From Chloroflexota bacterium (GTDB lineage: Bacteria > Chloroflexota > Dehalococcoidia > Lucifugimonadales > Lucifugimonadaceae), in assembly GCA_009837685.1 (NCBI GenBank), contig VXTA01000187.1, forward strand, positions 1 to 11,438: DNA of 11,438 nucleotides, written 5' to 3'. The notes under the pieces are model-generated. The model saw nothing but the letters and a program-made list of their open reading frames with translations. It was not told the DNA's origin and made no database searches. This document shows positions 1 to 7,352 of this stretch, one piece after another. A program made the translations under genes and the position numbers. Each line of letters starts with the position of its first letter. The stretch's first letter is position 1.

Positions 1-878
1 ACCTGCACTAAGTGACCGCAGTCTTTGAGGATCTCAAGCCTCGCATTCGGTAAAGACTCGACTGCTTTTTTGCTGTGACGCGTCGGGATTATCTTGTCCG
101 AATCACCCCAGATAAACAACGTCGATGCCTTGATGGCAGCGAGGTCTACCTCAGACAATAAATCGCGTTGTCCGAATAACCCCGTAAACCTTCCCATACC
201 TTGGTGAAACGAGTCGACCGCTCCGTTCCGACTACCCACCCGGAAATGCAACTCTTTCCACATCTCGCGCTCGTCCGAAGGGCCGGATAGTTGCGCTTCG
301 AACCGATCAAAAAAGAAGGTACGGTCTCGTCTGGAGTCGTATCTGATGAACCGTTGCATCATTTGGACCGATGCCAGCCGCAGAAGCCAATTCAACCCCC
401 GCCCAAATCCTGGTGACGACATCAACACCGCGCGGTTGAAGCGTTCCGGATCGCGGGTCATCGCGCCAATAGAACCCAATGCTCCCAAAGAGTGGCCAGC
501 GATGTCGGCAACATCGATGCTAAGAGCATCCATCACGCCCAAAATTACATCTCCGATTTGCGCCCTCGGCGCATGCACGCGCTTCGGGATTTCAGACATA
601 CCAAACATTGGAACATCAGGAACGACCACTCTGTGGTCTACTGCCAAAGCAGCGATTTGCCGGTGCCAGATAGCCCCGCCGCTACCGGCTCCGTGCACTA
701 ACAGCACCGGAGGTCCGTCCCCAAACTCCATCACATGTATCCGTTGGAACCCGCCAGCCGGCACGTACCGCCCCTCGTACCGCAAGTTCGACAACGACAT
801 CAGTCGATCACCCGCCGCTCGAATGTGCTCCAAGCTCTCATCTGATGCAGAAACTGCCCTATCAACAGCAATATCCAA
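1..878 (-). CDS. alpha/beta-fold hydrolase, C-terminus cut by window edge
   Basis: This is a soluble alpha/beta hydrolase of unknown substrate, open on the minus strand from the stop at 894-896 to the window edge. The motifs occur in family order: an oxyanion-hole segment LLVHGAGSGG (about 674-703), the nucleophile elbow GHSLGA (Ser codon near 487), the acid-strand motif LFIWGDSDKIIP (Asp of the triad), and DCGHLVQ at the edge (His of the triad). The Ser-Asp-His triad is therefore complete and only the last 10-20 residues are missing. The start is uncertain. TTG at 876-878 keeps an N-terminal amphipathic stretch (DIAVDRAVSASDESLEHI), while the first ATG is at 798-800; neither has a strong Shine-Dalgarno sequence. 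The fold covers esterases, dehalogenases and C-C hydrolases, and the sequence does not say which. It diverges from mutS2 across a short spacer. The family is clear and the substrate unknown. Confidence 0.85.
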   Translation of the reverse strand, partial: MDIAVDRAVSASDESLEHIRAAGDRLMSLSNLRYEGRYVPAGGFQRIHVMEFGDGPPVLLVHGAGSGGAIWHRQIAALAVDHRVVVPDVPMFGMSEIPKRVHAPRAQIGDVILGVMDALSIDVADIAGHSLGALGSIGAMTRDPERFNRAVLMSSPGFGRGLNWLLRLASVQMMQRFIRYDSRRDRTFFFDRFEAQLSGPSDEREMWKELHFRVGSRNGAVDSFHQGMGRFTGLFGQRDLLSEVDLAAIKASTLFIWGDSDKIIPTRHSKKAVESLPNARLEILKDCGHLVQ

Positions 879-951
879 GATGCCACTGCCTATCTATTCG
901 AGAACTCCGCCAAAGTGCCACGAAATATGTCGTGTCTAAAATTGGGGTTGC
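879..951. promoter_or_regulatory. divergent spacer between hydrolase and mutS2
   Basis: Both flanking genes are transcribed outward, so this short gap (or 801-951 if the hydrolase starts at its ATG) should hold both promoters. It includes an AT-rich piece around 915-942. I could not assign -35/-10 pairs with confidence. A GGGG run at 944-947 lies just ahead of the mutS2 ATG and may act as a weak ribosome binding site. Confidence 0.4.
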
Positions 952-3435
952 ATGACATTATCCGATACGAAAACCAGCTCTGATCCGCCGCAACCCAGTT
1001 CCGGCATCGACTCAAACCTAATGCTCCAAGAAGCGGAGACCCTCTTGGAGTTCGACCGCGTTCGTGAGATGCTCGCCAGAGAAGCCCGGTTCTACATGTC
1101 GCGCGAAATCATACGCGAGGCGCGACCCGCTCGCCACCCAGAAGACGTCACGCGCTTGCAGGACGAAACCGCCGAGGCCTTAGCGCTTCTCAATACCAAA
1201 GGCGACATCGGCTTGGCCGGTATGCGAGACCCACGGGAGCCGCTGCGTCGCGCCATCCTCGGAGGCATGCTCAATGGTTCCGAGCTGCTGGTGTTGTGCA
1301 GCATCTTCCAATCCATGTGGGTTGCCAGATCAACCGTGATGATGATCGCGGATGAAGTACCTTTGCTCTCCGATATGGCGTCCCAGATCCGCGACCTTCG
1401 CGAGGTTCGAACCAGCATCGTCGAAGCCTTATCGGATTCAGGCGACGTGCTCGACAGCGCCACACCACGCCTCGGACAGATGCGCGAGCGATCGCGTACC
1501 GCGTACCAACGCGCGATGCGAATAATGGAGCGTTTAGCATCGCGCGAAGATTTGAAACCGGTGTTGCAGTCGAACGTGATCGCGTCACGTGGCGATCGGT
1601 TAGTTTTGGAGGTGAAATCCTCGCATCGCGGATTCGTACGAGGCATCATCCACGACGTCTCGTCCAGTGGTCAAACCGCATTCATCGAACCATTCACAGT
1701 GGTCGACGCCGCCAACGAGTGGCGCGAAGCCGCGTACGAGGCGGAGAAGGAAGAGGAGCGAGTGCTGCGAAAACTGTCGCGCTCGATCGCCCTTCACGGC
1801 GAAGATGCGATGGCATCCTTACAAGCCGCCGCCAATCTCGACTCAGCGGTTGCTAGAGGCCGTTTGTCGTTAAAAATAGGCGGTATCCGCCCGAAAACCA
1901 GCTTTGATCCCGTTTCGGATGAACCGATCAACCTCGTTCTGCTCGAAGCACGACACCCCCTTCTCGGCGATGATGCAGTCCCCATCACCATGCGACTAAA
2001 CGAGACTAGACGCGGATTGGTAATCACTGGACCCAACACCGGTGGCAAGACGATCGCTCTCAAGACGCTCGGCCTGATGGCCCTGATGCATCAATTCGGT
2101 CTGCAAATCCCTGCGCGGGAAGCATCTGAGTTACCTGTATTCGAAGGTGTATACGCCGACATTGGAGATGCCCAAAGCATCGACCGCAGCGTATCCACCT
2201 TTTCATCCCACATGGAACGGGTGATACGAATCCTTGCACATGCTTCTGATAGATCACTCGTGCTACTTGACGAACTCGGTACAGGTACTGATCCCGAAGA
2301 AGGCTCGGCTCTCGCCCGCGCAATCCTCGATTGCTTAGTGTCCAACGGCGCTTGGACATGCATCACCACTCACCATCGTCCAGTCTCCGAATTCGCCGCA
2401 AAACACGACCATCTTACTAACGCATCCGTCGAACTCGATCCGGAGACGATGCTTCCTAACTACCGACTCATCATGGGTCTGCCCGGACAGAGCTACGCCA
2501 TGCAGGTAGCCCAACGACTCGGACTGGAGCAACCGATCGTCGATCACGCCGTAACCATGCTCGACCCACTCCGGTCGCAGACCGAAAGCCTCCTGAAATC
2601 GCTTCAACAAGAACGCGACCAGATCGGCGACGTCCAACAGCAAGCCGCCGAAGATCGTGCCGAGGCAGAACGTATGCGCGCCGAAGCCGAAGCACATCTC
2701 CAATACGCCGAAAACGAACGCGACAAAGCGATCGAAGAGGCGCGCGAGCAACTGAAAAGCGAAGCCCAACGTGTACGCCGTCAACTACGTCGTCTCATGC
2801 GCGAAGCGGAGCGCGACAACACATGGCAAGAAGCCAGACAATCGGCCGCCGATGTTGCACGTTCGGTCAACAGCGAAGCTTGGATGGCTACACTTGATTC
2901 GCCCCTTTCGCAAAGCGAAGGGGGCGCGGGAGCGCAGCGACCGCGGGGGATGCCCGCCAGCAACCCACCTAAATTCGCGATCGGCGACGTTGTCAGAGTC
3001 GAGAGTCTCGGACTGACCGGCGAGATCGTCGAGCTGGACCGTGACGGGCGCGCTGTCATATTGTCTGGTTCGATGCGGTTCCAAGCGCGCCCACACATGA
3101 TGACTCTCGTAAAGGTTTCTAGGAGCGCGCCCACGTCGGACCAATCTTCATCGCAGCAACCAACACCGACTAAGATGACGCGTGTTTCCGACGCTGCTGG
3201 CGATTTAGATGTCCGCGGTTCCCGCGTCCACATGATCGAATCGATGATCCCGCAATTCATCGACAGAGCCTTCATGCAAGGCCTCACCAGCGTCCGCATA
3301 ATCCACGGCGAAGGAACCGGCGCGCTCCGACAAGCCGTCCGCGATATCTTGTCACGCGAATCGCACGTCGAAACCTTCCAACCGGCTCCCCGAAACGCCG
3401 GAGGCAACGGCGTCACTATCGCGATGCTGGAATGA
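952..3435 (+). CDS. mutS2: MutS2 ATPase with C-terminal Smr domain
   Basis: This is a MutS2-family ATPase. Family members suppress homologous recombination and, in Bacillus, split collided ribosomes; they do not act in classical mismatch repair. The 827 residues are close to the usual length. The order is: N-terminal MutS core (LLEFDRVREMLA about 31-42), Walker A GPNTGGKT (360-367), ABC-signature-like STFSSHM (415-421), Walker B LVLLDELGTGTDPEE (436-450), an Arg/Glu/Ala-rich coiled coil (about 540-625), a KOW-like segment (about 674-721), and the Smr domain with LDVRG (752-756) and HGEGTG (785-790). The ATPase and Smr motifs are intact. The first 30 residues precede the usual N-terminus, so ATG 1021 is an alternative start. 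Residues about 650-668 are encoded by a GC-rich palindromic insert (see the repeat entry). The 3' end overlaps rlmN by 20 bp, tail to tail. Confidence 0.96.
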   Translation: MTLSDTKTSSDPPQPSSGIDSNLMLQEAETLLEFDRVREMLAREARFYMSREIIREARPARHPEDVTRLQDETAEALALLNTKGDIGLAGMRDPREPLRRAILGGMLNGSELLVLCSIFQSMWVARSTVMMIADEVPLLSDMASQIRDLREVRTSIVEALSDSGDVLDSATPRLGQMRERSRTAYQRAMRIMERLASREDLKPVLQSNVIASRGDRLVLEVKSSHRGFVRGIIHDVSSSGQTAFIEPFTVVDAANEWREAAYEAEKEEERVLRKLSRSIALHGEDAMASLQAAANLDSAVARGRLSLKIGGIRPKTSFDPVSDEPINLVLLEARHPLLGDDAVPITMRLNETRRGLVITGPNTGGKTIALKTLGLMALMHQFGLQIPAREASELPVFEGVYADIGDAQSIDRSVSTFSSHMERVIRILAHASDRSLVLLDELGTGTDPEEGSALARAILDCLVSNGAWTCITTHHRPVSEFAAKHDHLTNASVELDPETMLPNYRLIMGLPGQSYAMQVAQRLGLEQPIVDHAVTMLDPLRSQTESLLKSLQQERDQIGDVQQQAAEDRAEAERMRAEAEAHLQYAENERDKAIEEAREQLKSEAQRVRRQLRRLMREAERDNTWQEARQSAADVARSVNSEAWMATLDSPLSQSEGGAGAQRPRGMPASNPPKFAIGDVVRVESLGLTGEIVELDRDGRAVILSGSMRFQARPHMMTLVKVSRSAPTSDQSSSQQPTPTKMTRVSDAAGDLDVRGSRVHMIESMIPQFIDRAFMQGLTSVRIIHGEGTGALRQAVRDILSRESHVETFQPAPRNAGGNGVTIAMLE
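2901..2957. repeat. GC-rich palindromic element inside mutS2
   Basis: This segment holds a hairpin with 11-nt arms at 2901-2911 and 2915-2925 (one G-T wobble) around an AAA loop. It is followed by a GC-rich tail whose ends GCGGG (2926-2930) and CCCGC (2953-2957) can also pair. It encodes a low-complexity Ser/Gly/Ala/Pro/Arg stretch between the coiled coil and the KOW-like segment of MutS2 and keeps the reading frame. The local composition stands out from its flanks. It resembles dispersed palindromic repeats that sit in frame in protein linkers, as with the Rickettsia palindromic elements. A second copy is not visible in this window, so mobility is inference. Confidence 0.5.
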
Positions 3436-4585
3436 TGTCCTTTAGCAGCACATCAGCATCGATTACTCGCGCCCTTAACTGCCCACAGCCCGCGTCAATA
3501 TCGATACCCTTCTCGATACGAACCGTAGACGGCACTCCATAGCGTCGCAACTCAAGTTGGAACCGCTCTGCATCTGCGCGGTTCGTGCGCCGGTAAGGCC
3601 CATCCGCAGTCGGGTTGACCGGGATCAGGTTCACATGGCACAACATTCCAGACAGCAGCTCGCCGAGGCGCCGAGCGTGACGGACTCTGTCGTTCTGATC
3701 TTGCAGCAACACGTACTCGAAGAAGATCCGCCGATCAGTCATCTCCACGTACCGACGACATGCATCGAGCAAGACTGATATCGGATAGCGGCGGTTGATC
3801 GGCATCGTCTGCGAACGCGTCGCATCGTCCGGCGCGTGCAGCGACACCGCCAAGTTGATCTGAATGTTCTCGCGCGCCAACCTCACGATCTGCGGTGCCA
3901 ATCCCACCGTCGAAAGCGTGATGTGCCGAGCACCAACCGCCAAGCCGTTCGCATCGTTGATTGATCGGATAGCTGACATGGTGTTCTCGTAGTTCGCAAG
4001 CGGCTCACCCATGCCCATGAAGACAACATTCGTCACACCCTGAACGCTGCCTAGCTCCCGTGCTCCGACTTCCACCTCAGATCTGTCCTCCCCAAGCGCG
4101 ATCCGCTGCATGAAAATGATCTGAGCCACTATTTCACCAGTCGTCAACTGCCTGCGAAACCCCTGTTGGCCCGTCGCGCAGAACGTGCAGCCCAAAGCAC
4201 AACCAGCCTGTGTAGAAACGCACACCGTCTTACGCGCCCTGCGATGCGAGTCAGCCGCATAGCGCATTAAAACCGTCTCCACCAACTCGCCATCAGCAAG
4301 CCTGAACAGCACCTTGTCAGTCGAACCATCCGCCGATGTCAGATGCATCACCTTCTCAAGAGGGTTCGCCGTATATCGCCGAGCCAACTCCTCCCGCAAT
4401 CCCTTCGGCAACGTCGTCACTAACTCGAAATCCAGCAAGCACTCCCGATGCAACGCCTGCCATATCTGCTTAGCACGAAACTTCGACTCACCCAACACAT
4501 CCACCACTTCGCGCTCCAATCCTGAGCGCGAAAAGTCCAAAATGATTGGTTTTTGGTCTGTTGTAGAGGCAGTCGAAACAGACAT
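3416..4585 (-). CDS. rlmN: RlmN, 23S rRNA A2503/tRNA A37 C2-methyltransferase
   Basis: This dual-specificity radical-SAM enzyme methylates C2 of A2503 in 23S rRNA and of A37 in some tRNAs. The radical-SAM motif CALGCTFC supplies three [4Fe-4S] ligands (C129, C133, C136). C122 lies seven residues before the first ligand, as C118 does in the E. coli enzyme, and C367 in GIDIDAGCGQLR matches the methyl-carrying cysteine near the C-terminus. Other family signatures are GMGEPLANY (about 191-199), the SLHAPDD motif (248-254) and LIPVNPT (320-326). At 389 residues it is of normal length. It is the last gene of a probable four-gene minus-strand series, starting 30 bp after the enolase-superfamily stop. 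The ribosome binding site ahead of ATG 4585 is weak, so read-through or coupled translation is plausible. Its 3' end overlaps mutS2 by 20 bp. Confidence 0.97.
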   Translation of the reverse strand: MSVSTASTTDQKPIILDFSRSGLEREVVDVLGESKFRAKQIWQALHRECLLDFELVTTLPKGLREELARRYTANPLEKVMHLTSADGSTDKVLFRLADGELVETVLMRYAADSHRRARKTVCVSTQAGCALGCTFCATGQQGFRRQLTTGEIVAQIIFMQRIALGEDRSEVEVGARELGSVQGVTNVVFMGMGEPLANYENTMSAIRSINDANGLAVGARHITLSTVGLAPQIVRLARENIQINLAVSLHAPDDATRSQTMPINRRYPISVLLDACRRYVEMTDRRIFFEYVLLQDQNDRVRHARRLGELLSGMLCHVNLIPVNPTADGPYRRTNRADAERFQLELRRYGVPSTVRIEKGIDIDAGCGQLRARVIDADVLLKDIIPASR

Positions 4586-4614
4586 GCACTCAATGCTAAC
4601 GCGGGTGCGCGACT

Positions 4615-5778
4615 CTAACTGACGACCACCGCGTCGCCTTCCCGGAAATGCGCCAACGCATCCTCATCGACTTCAACGCCGAGACCGGGCTTGTCCGGCA
4701 CCTCCACATGACTTTCGGTCTGCGTGAAAACCGGATCCGTCAACGCGTATCGGATTGGATGCGGGGTCTGGTCGAACTCGGTTACTGGCTCGTTGACGTA
4801 AGGTTCCTTCGGGTGCGCGGGCGGAGACTGCGAAACCGTCGCGAGCGTATGAAGAATGGCTGAAAAGCTTATCGCGGTGTTCCAGAAGTGCGGCACGAAC
4901 CGCACGTTGAACGCCTCGGCCATCGACGCCGATAGCTTCAACTCGGTGATGCCGCCAACATTAACGATCTCTGGCTGGATGATGTCGAAGATGCGCTTCT
5001 TGAGCAATCGAGCCACTTCCCGCCGCGTGCTCGCCGACTCACCGCCTGATGTCGGAACTGGCGAGTGCAAAGTTACGAGCAGGTTGTCATCGTCCGCACG
5101 CGATGAGCATGGTTCCTCGAACCACGTAACATCCGCGTCCGCGATGCGATTAGCCACCCGAAGCGCGGTCATAGGATCGTACGCCTCGTTGGCATCCACC
5201 ATGATGCGGATATTGTCACCAACCTGCCGACGAAGAGCATGTACACGATCCACATCCTCGTTCAACTTCAACCCGCCGACCTTCATCTTCATGCCCGAGA
5301 AACCCTGATCTACATAGCCCTGAGCCTCTTCCAGAAAATCCCTCCATGTAGGGTCTTCCAAGTCCGACGGCACGTAGTAGAGGCCTGTCGCGTAGGCGCA
5401 GATACGGTCTCGAACTTTCCCGCCGAGCAGTTCATAAACCGGCAACCCGCGTGAACGCCCTACCAAGTCGTGCAACGCCATATCGATCGCGCTTGCGACG
5501 TTCGATGAAAATCCAGTAAAGCCGCCGCCTTGATACGTAGGATTCACAATCGACTGCCAGATCGCGCCGATACGCTCCGGGTTTTCGCCGATTAACCTCG
5601 ACGCGGATCCAGCTAGAGCCTCAGCGCTCGTGCCAGTCTCGCCCCATCCGTATGAACCCTCATCCGCAACGATCTTAACGACGGTAGTCCGGCGTTCATC
5701 CGTCCACCGCTGCGACCAACCGAACGGCTCGCCCAGCTTGCCGACTAGAGGATGGATTTCGATGCGTTCGATCTTCAT
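4615..5778 (-). CDS. mandelate racemase-type enolase-superfamily enzyme
   Basis: This is a Mg2+-dependent enzyme that takes the alpha proton of a carboxylate, probably an acid-sugar dehydratase, racemase or epimerase; the substrate is unknown. I chose ATG 5778 (MKIERIEIHPL) because it starts like the family and overlaps the upstream stop as ATGA; ATG 5793 would add five residues. The 387 residues contain GMKMKVGG (catalytic pair K164/K166), VDANEAYD (D195), WFEEP (E221) and GGES (E247) as metal ligands, and PHFWNTAIS (H297). By my count these equal the mandelate racemase positions. The odd residue is QPEIVNVGG: E270 stands where the racemase has Asp270, the partner of His297. The racemase Glu317 position also looks like Gln. 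The upstream neighbour is an aldo/keto reductase, so the pair may oxidise and then dehydrate one compound. Confidence 0.9.
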   Translation of the reverse strand: MKIERIEIHPLVGKLGEPFGWSQRWTDERRTTVVKIVADEGSYGWGETGTSAEALAGSASRLIGENPERIGAIWQSIVNPTYQGGGFTGFSSNVASAIDMALHDLVGRSRGLPVYELLGGKVRDRICAYATGLYYVPSDLEDPTWRDFLEEAQGYVDQGFSGMKMKVGGLKLNEDVDRVHALRRQVGDNIRIMVDANEAYDPMTALRVANRIADADVTWFEEPCSSRADDDNLLVTLHSPVPTSGGESASTRREVARLLKKRIFDIIQPEIVNVGGITELKLSASMAEAFNVRFVPHFWNTAISFSAILHTLATVSQSPPAHPKEPYVNEPVTEFDQTPHPIRYALTDPVFTQTESHVEVPDKPGLGVEVDEDALAHFREGDAVVVS

Positions 5779-6701
5779 GTCAACTGATGCCAATCGTCGT
5801 CCAACTCGGCGAAACGGTCATGCATCACATCGACGAACGTGTTATCTATGCTGAGCGCATCGTCAAGCGTCTCGATGTTCGATGCCATGTGCCGCGGGTT
5901 CTTGGTCCCAATGATCGCGACGTGAATCTCTGGATGAGCGAGCGTGAAGCCCATAGCAGCGATGATCGGGTCGTCGGGGTCTCCGGGTACATCGCCGAGG
6001 GATTGGACCTTTAAACTCCGGTCGAAATAAGTGTTGTCATAACTGCGGCGGGAGCCTGACATCCCTTGTTTTGCCATGCCCCACGTTGCGCCGCCGATTG
6101 GCCGCTTGACGATGACGCCAATACCGCTTTTGGCGCACTTTTCTAGCAGCCCGGTGGTGTAAGCTCGCTGTTCGACGAGGTTGAAGCTGGTTTGGAGCGT
6201 GTTGAAGAGTCCGGAGTCGACAGCCCAGTGAGCCGCCTCGTTGTCGCCGGAGTATCCGATCATCTTGGTCTTGCCGGCGTCGCGAGCGTCTTCAAGTGCG
6301 CGGATAATGTCGCCTCGTTTTAGTTCTTCGATGCCGCAGGAATGCAGCTGCACCAAATCCACGTAGTCGGTCCGCATACGTCGGAGACTACGATCGATAG
6401 AATCGCGCACTCTATCGTAGGTCCAGCTTTTACCGTCTAACCCTTCGCCTACAGCTTGCCCGGCTTTGGTCGCGAGAGTGAATTCGTCGCGTCGATGCGC
6501 GACGGTTCGACCAATGAATTCCTCGGAGTGAACGTAACTTGCAGCGGTATCTAGGAAGTTGATGCCCATGTCGAGCGCACTGTTAAGAACACTCCCAGCT
6601 TGTTCGATATCGCCTAAATCGAGTTCCATCCCGATCTCTGCCAATCCCGCGCCGAGTCGGGAGACTCTGTAGCCTGTGTTACCGAAATCAACGATTTGCA
6701 T
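5775..6701 (-). CDS. aldo/keto reductase
   Basis: This is a cytosolic NAD(P)H-dependent oxidoreductase of the AKR (beta/alpha)8-barrel family, 308 residues. The catalytic tetrad is visible: D51 and Y56 in NFLDTAASYVHSEEFIG, K79 in LATKAG, and H120 in VDLVQLHSCG. The nicotinamide phosphate-binding region near the end reads AIIGTKNPRHMASNIE (about 263-278). A strong Shine-Dalgarno AGAGGAGA (complement of 6711-6718) precedes ATG 6701. Its stop overlaps the start of the enolase-superfamily gene by 4 bp (ATGA), which implies translational coupling. AKRs beside MR-type dehydratases can act as aldose 1-dehydrogenases in non-phosphorylative sugar oxidation; that is an inference from context, and no lactonase gene is present here. 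The substrate is not set by the sequence. Confidence 0.94.
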   Translation of the reverse strand: MQIVDFGNTGYRVSRLGAGLAEIGMELDLGDIEQAGSVLNSALDMGINFLDTAASYVHSEEFIGRTVAHRRDEFTLATKAGQAVGEGLDGKSWTYDRVRDSIDRSLRRMRTDYVDLVQLHSCGIEELKRGDIIRALEDARDAGKTKMIGYSGDNEAAHWAVDSGLFNTLQTSFNLVEQRAYTTGLLEKCAKSGIGVIVKRPIGGATWGMAKQGMSGSRRSYDNTYFDRSLKVQSLGDVPGDPDDPIIAAMGFTLAHPEIHVAIIGTKNPRHMASNIETLDDALSIDNTFVDVMHDRFAELDDDWHQLT

Positions 6702-6710
6702 TTTGGGATT

Positions 6711-6718
6711 TCTCCTCT
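6711..6718 (-). promoter_or_regulatory. strong ribosome binding site of the aldo/keto reductase gene
   Basis: Read on the minus strand this is AGAGGAGA, about 9-10 nt before ATG 6701. It is by far the best Shine-Dalgarno sequence in the minus-strand gene series and fixes the reductase start. It also suggests that this gene is translated independently of the pentapeptide-repeat gene upstream, whereas the next gene down has none and is coupled by overlap. Confidence 0.75.
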
Positions 6719-6731
6719 AATCTTGTTGGGG

Positions 6732-7148
6732 TCATTTCTGGCGGTGAGTGTCGGGCCAGATGACCTTTGCGGTCCACGCTCCGTCGAAGCTCGTTTCGTC
6801 ATCCAAATCAGCGTCTCTGAGGACGCAACGGTACATATTTGTGTTGCTTAGGTCAGCACCGCGCAGATCAGCGCTGGCTAAGCTAGTTCTATATAACGAT
6901 GCTTTGTTTAGATCTGCACCTCTGAAGTTCGTTCTGCGCGCCCATGCTTCCGAAAGGTCTGCGCCGCGCAAACACGTCCCGCTGAGGTCGGCGTTGTCAA
7001 GAATAGCGCGCGATAAGTTCCAACCGGTGAAGTTCATGCCCGCCAAATCTGCGCCGGAGAGGTCCAATCGTTCTGCCGGGTTTTCGGATCGCCAATCATC
7101 AACCGCATGGGCACCCATCTTTATCGCCTGCAAGTGTTGCGGATTCAA
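6732..7148 (-). CDS. pentapeptide-repeat protein, TTG start
   Basis: This small protein of 138 residues is built mostly of pentapeptide repeats of the A(D/N)LXX type. From about residue 26 to 125 roughly eighteen units can be read, for example SGADL, DNADL, RGADL, ASADL and RDADL, predicting a right-handed quadrilateral beta-helix of four to five coils. The N-terminal NPQHLQAIKMGAHAVDDWR resembles the cap found in many such proteins (NPEHL...WNxWR), which supports TTG 7148 as the start; an in-frame TGA lies six codons upstream, and the alternative ATG 7118 would remove half the cap. There is no signal peptide or membrane helix. Some family members mimic DNA and protect gyrase (Qnr, MfpA), but most have no known role and this one lacks a visible tie to either. 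It is the first gene of the series, 30 bp before the aldo/keto reductase. Confidence 0.85.
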   Translation of the reverse strand: MNPQHLQAIKMGAHAVDDWRSENPAERLDLSGADLAGMNFTGWNLSRAILDNADLSGTCLRGADLSEAWARRTNFRGADLNKASLYRTSLASADLRGADLSNTNMYRCVLRDADLDDETSFDGAWTAKVIWPDTHRQK

Positions 7149-7256
7149 GTCGAGTTCGTGGGATCAGATTTGCTTTGGAGTGTGCTATTCAGCTGCACTG
7201 GAGAAATGTTAACTGATTGGTCTTCAGCCACCCGCCAGACATCGCTAGACGCGGGG

Positions 7257-7275
7257 TGAAACATCTATGAAACAT
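7257..7275. repeat. 11-bp-phased direct repeat TGAAACAT x2 upstream of glnA
   Basis: TGAAACAT occurs at 7257-7264 and again at 7268-7275, one DNA turn apart. Read as GAAAC-n6-GAAAC it has the spacing of half sites in the actinobacterial GlnR box (GTnAC-n6-GaAAC). Two looser boxes, AGAC at 7237-7240 and 7247-7250, lie upstream at near-helical spacing. The site lies about 80-95 bp before the glnA start, a sensible operator position. The repeat is certain; its binding protein is inference. Confidence 0.45.
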
Positions 7276-7299
7276 ATCTTTATTAACTTGGATTCCATC

Positions 7300-7315
7300 G
7301 GCGCGCGCCCGCGCC
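7300..7315 (+). promoter_or_regulatory. GC-only hairpin in the glnA leader
   Basis: GGCGCG (7300-7305) and CGCGCC (7310-7315) form a perfect six-pair stem around CGCC, 37 nt before the glnA ATG. No U-run follows, so it is not an intrinsic terminator. It could stabilise the leader mRNA or be a protein site. It does not match the glutamine riboswitch or any leader class I recognise. Confidence 0.35.
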
Positions 7316-7352
7316 AAACATCACTCGAACAGGTTCAGGAGAGACGAAAACG

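Larger units (their letters stand above)
7149..7352. promoter_or_regulatory. divergent control region between the pentapeptide operon and glnA
   Basis: These 204 bp separate two outward-facing transcription units and should hold both promoters. They contain a phased direct repeat (7257-7275), a GC-only hairpin (7300-7315) and the glnA Shine-Dalgarno sequence AGGAGAG (7337-7343, 9 nt before the ATG). An AT-rich patch at about 7274-7288 (TATCTTTATTAA) could contain the -10 of glnA, but no clear -35 partner can be assigned. I see no open reading frame that looks coding here. Confidence 0.55.

Noticed and set aside
346..939. Open frame of 197 codons on the + strand
   Set aside because: It is antisense to the alpha/beta hydrolase, whose frame carries a full triad in family order. 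The + frame is rich in Pro, Thr and Ser and shows no domain.
2781..3416. Open frame of 211 codons on the minus strand
   Set aside because: It is antisense to the intact C-terminal part of mutS2 and has no recognisable domain.
6732..7148. Quinolone-resistance (Qnr/MfpA-like) gyrase protector
   Set aside because: Only the generic pentapeptide fold supports it. The protein is short and has no gyrase gene or other tie nearby, so no specific function is claimed.
6748..7212. Open frame of 154 codons on the + strand opposite the pentapeptide-repeat gene
   Set aside because: Its repetitive Arg/Ser/Ala-Pro content is the mirror of the pentapeptide repeats on the minus strand.
7237..7275. CRISPR-like or satellite repeat
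   Set aside because: Only two 8-bp copies at an 11-bp period plus loose boxes; units and spacers are far too short for CRISPR.
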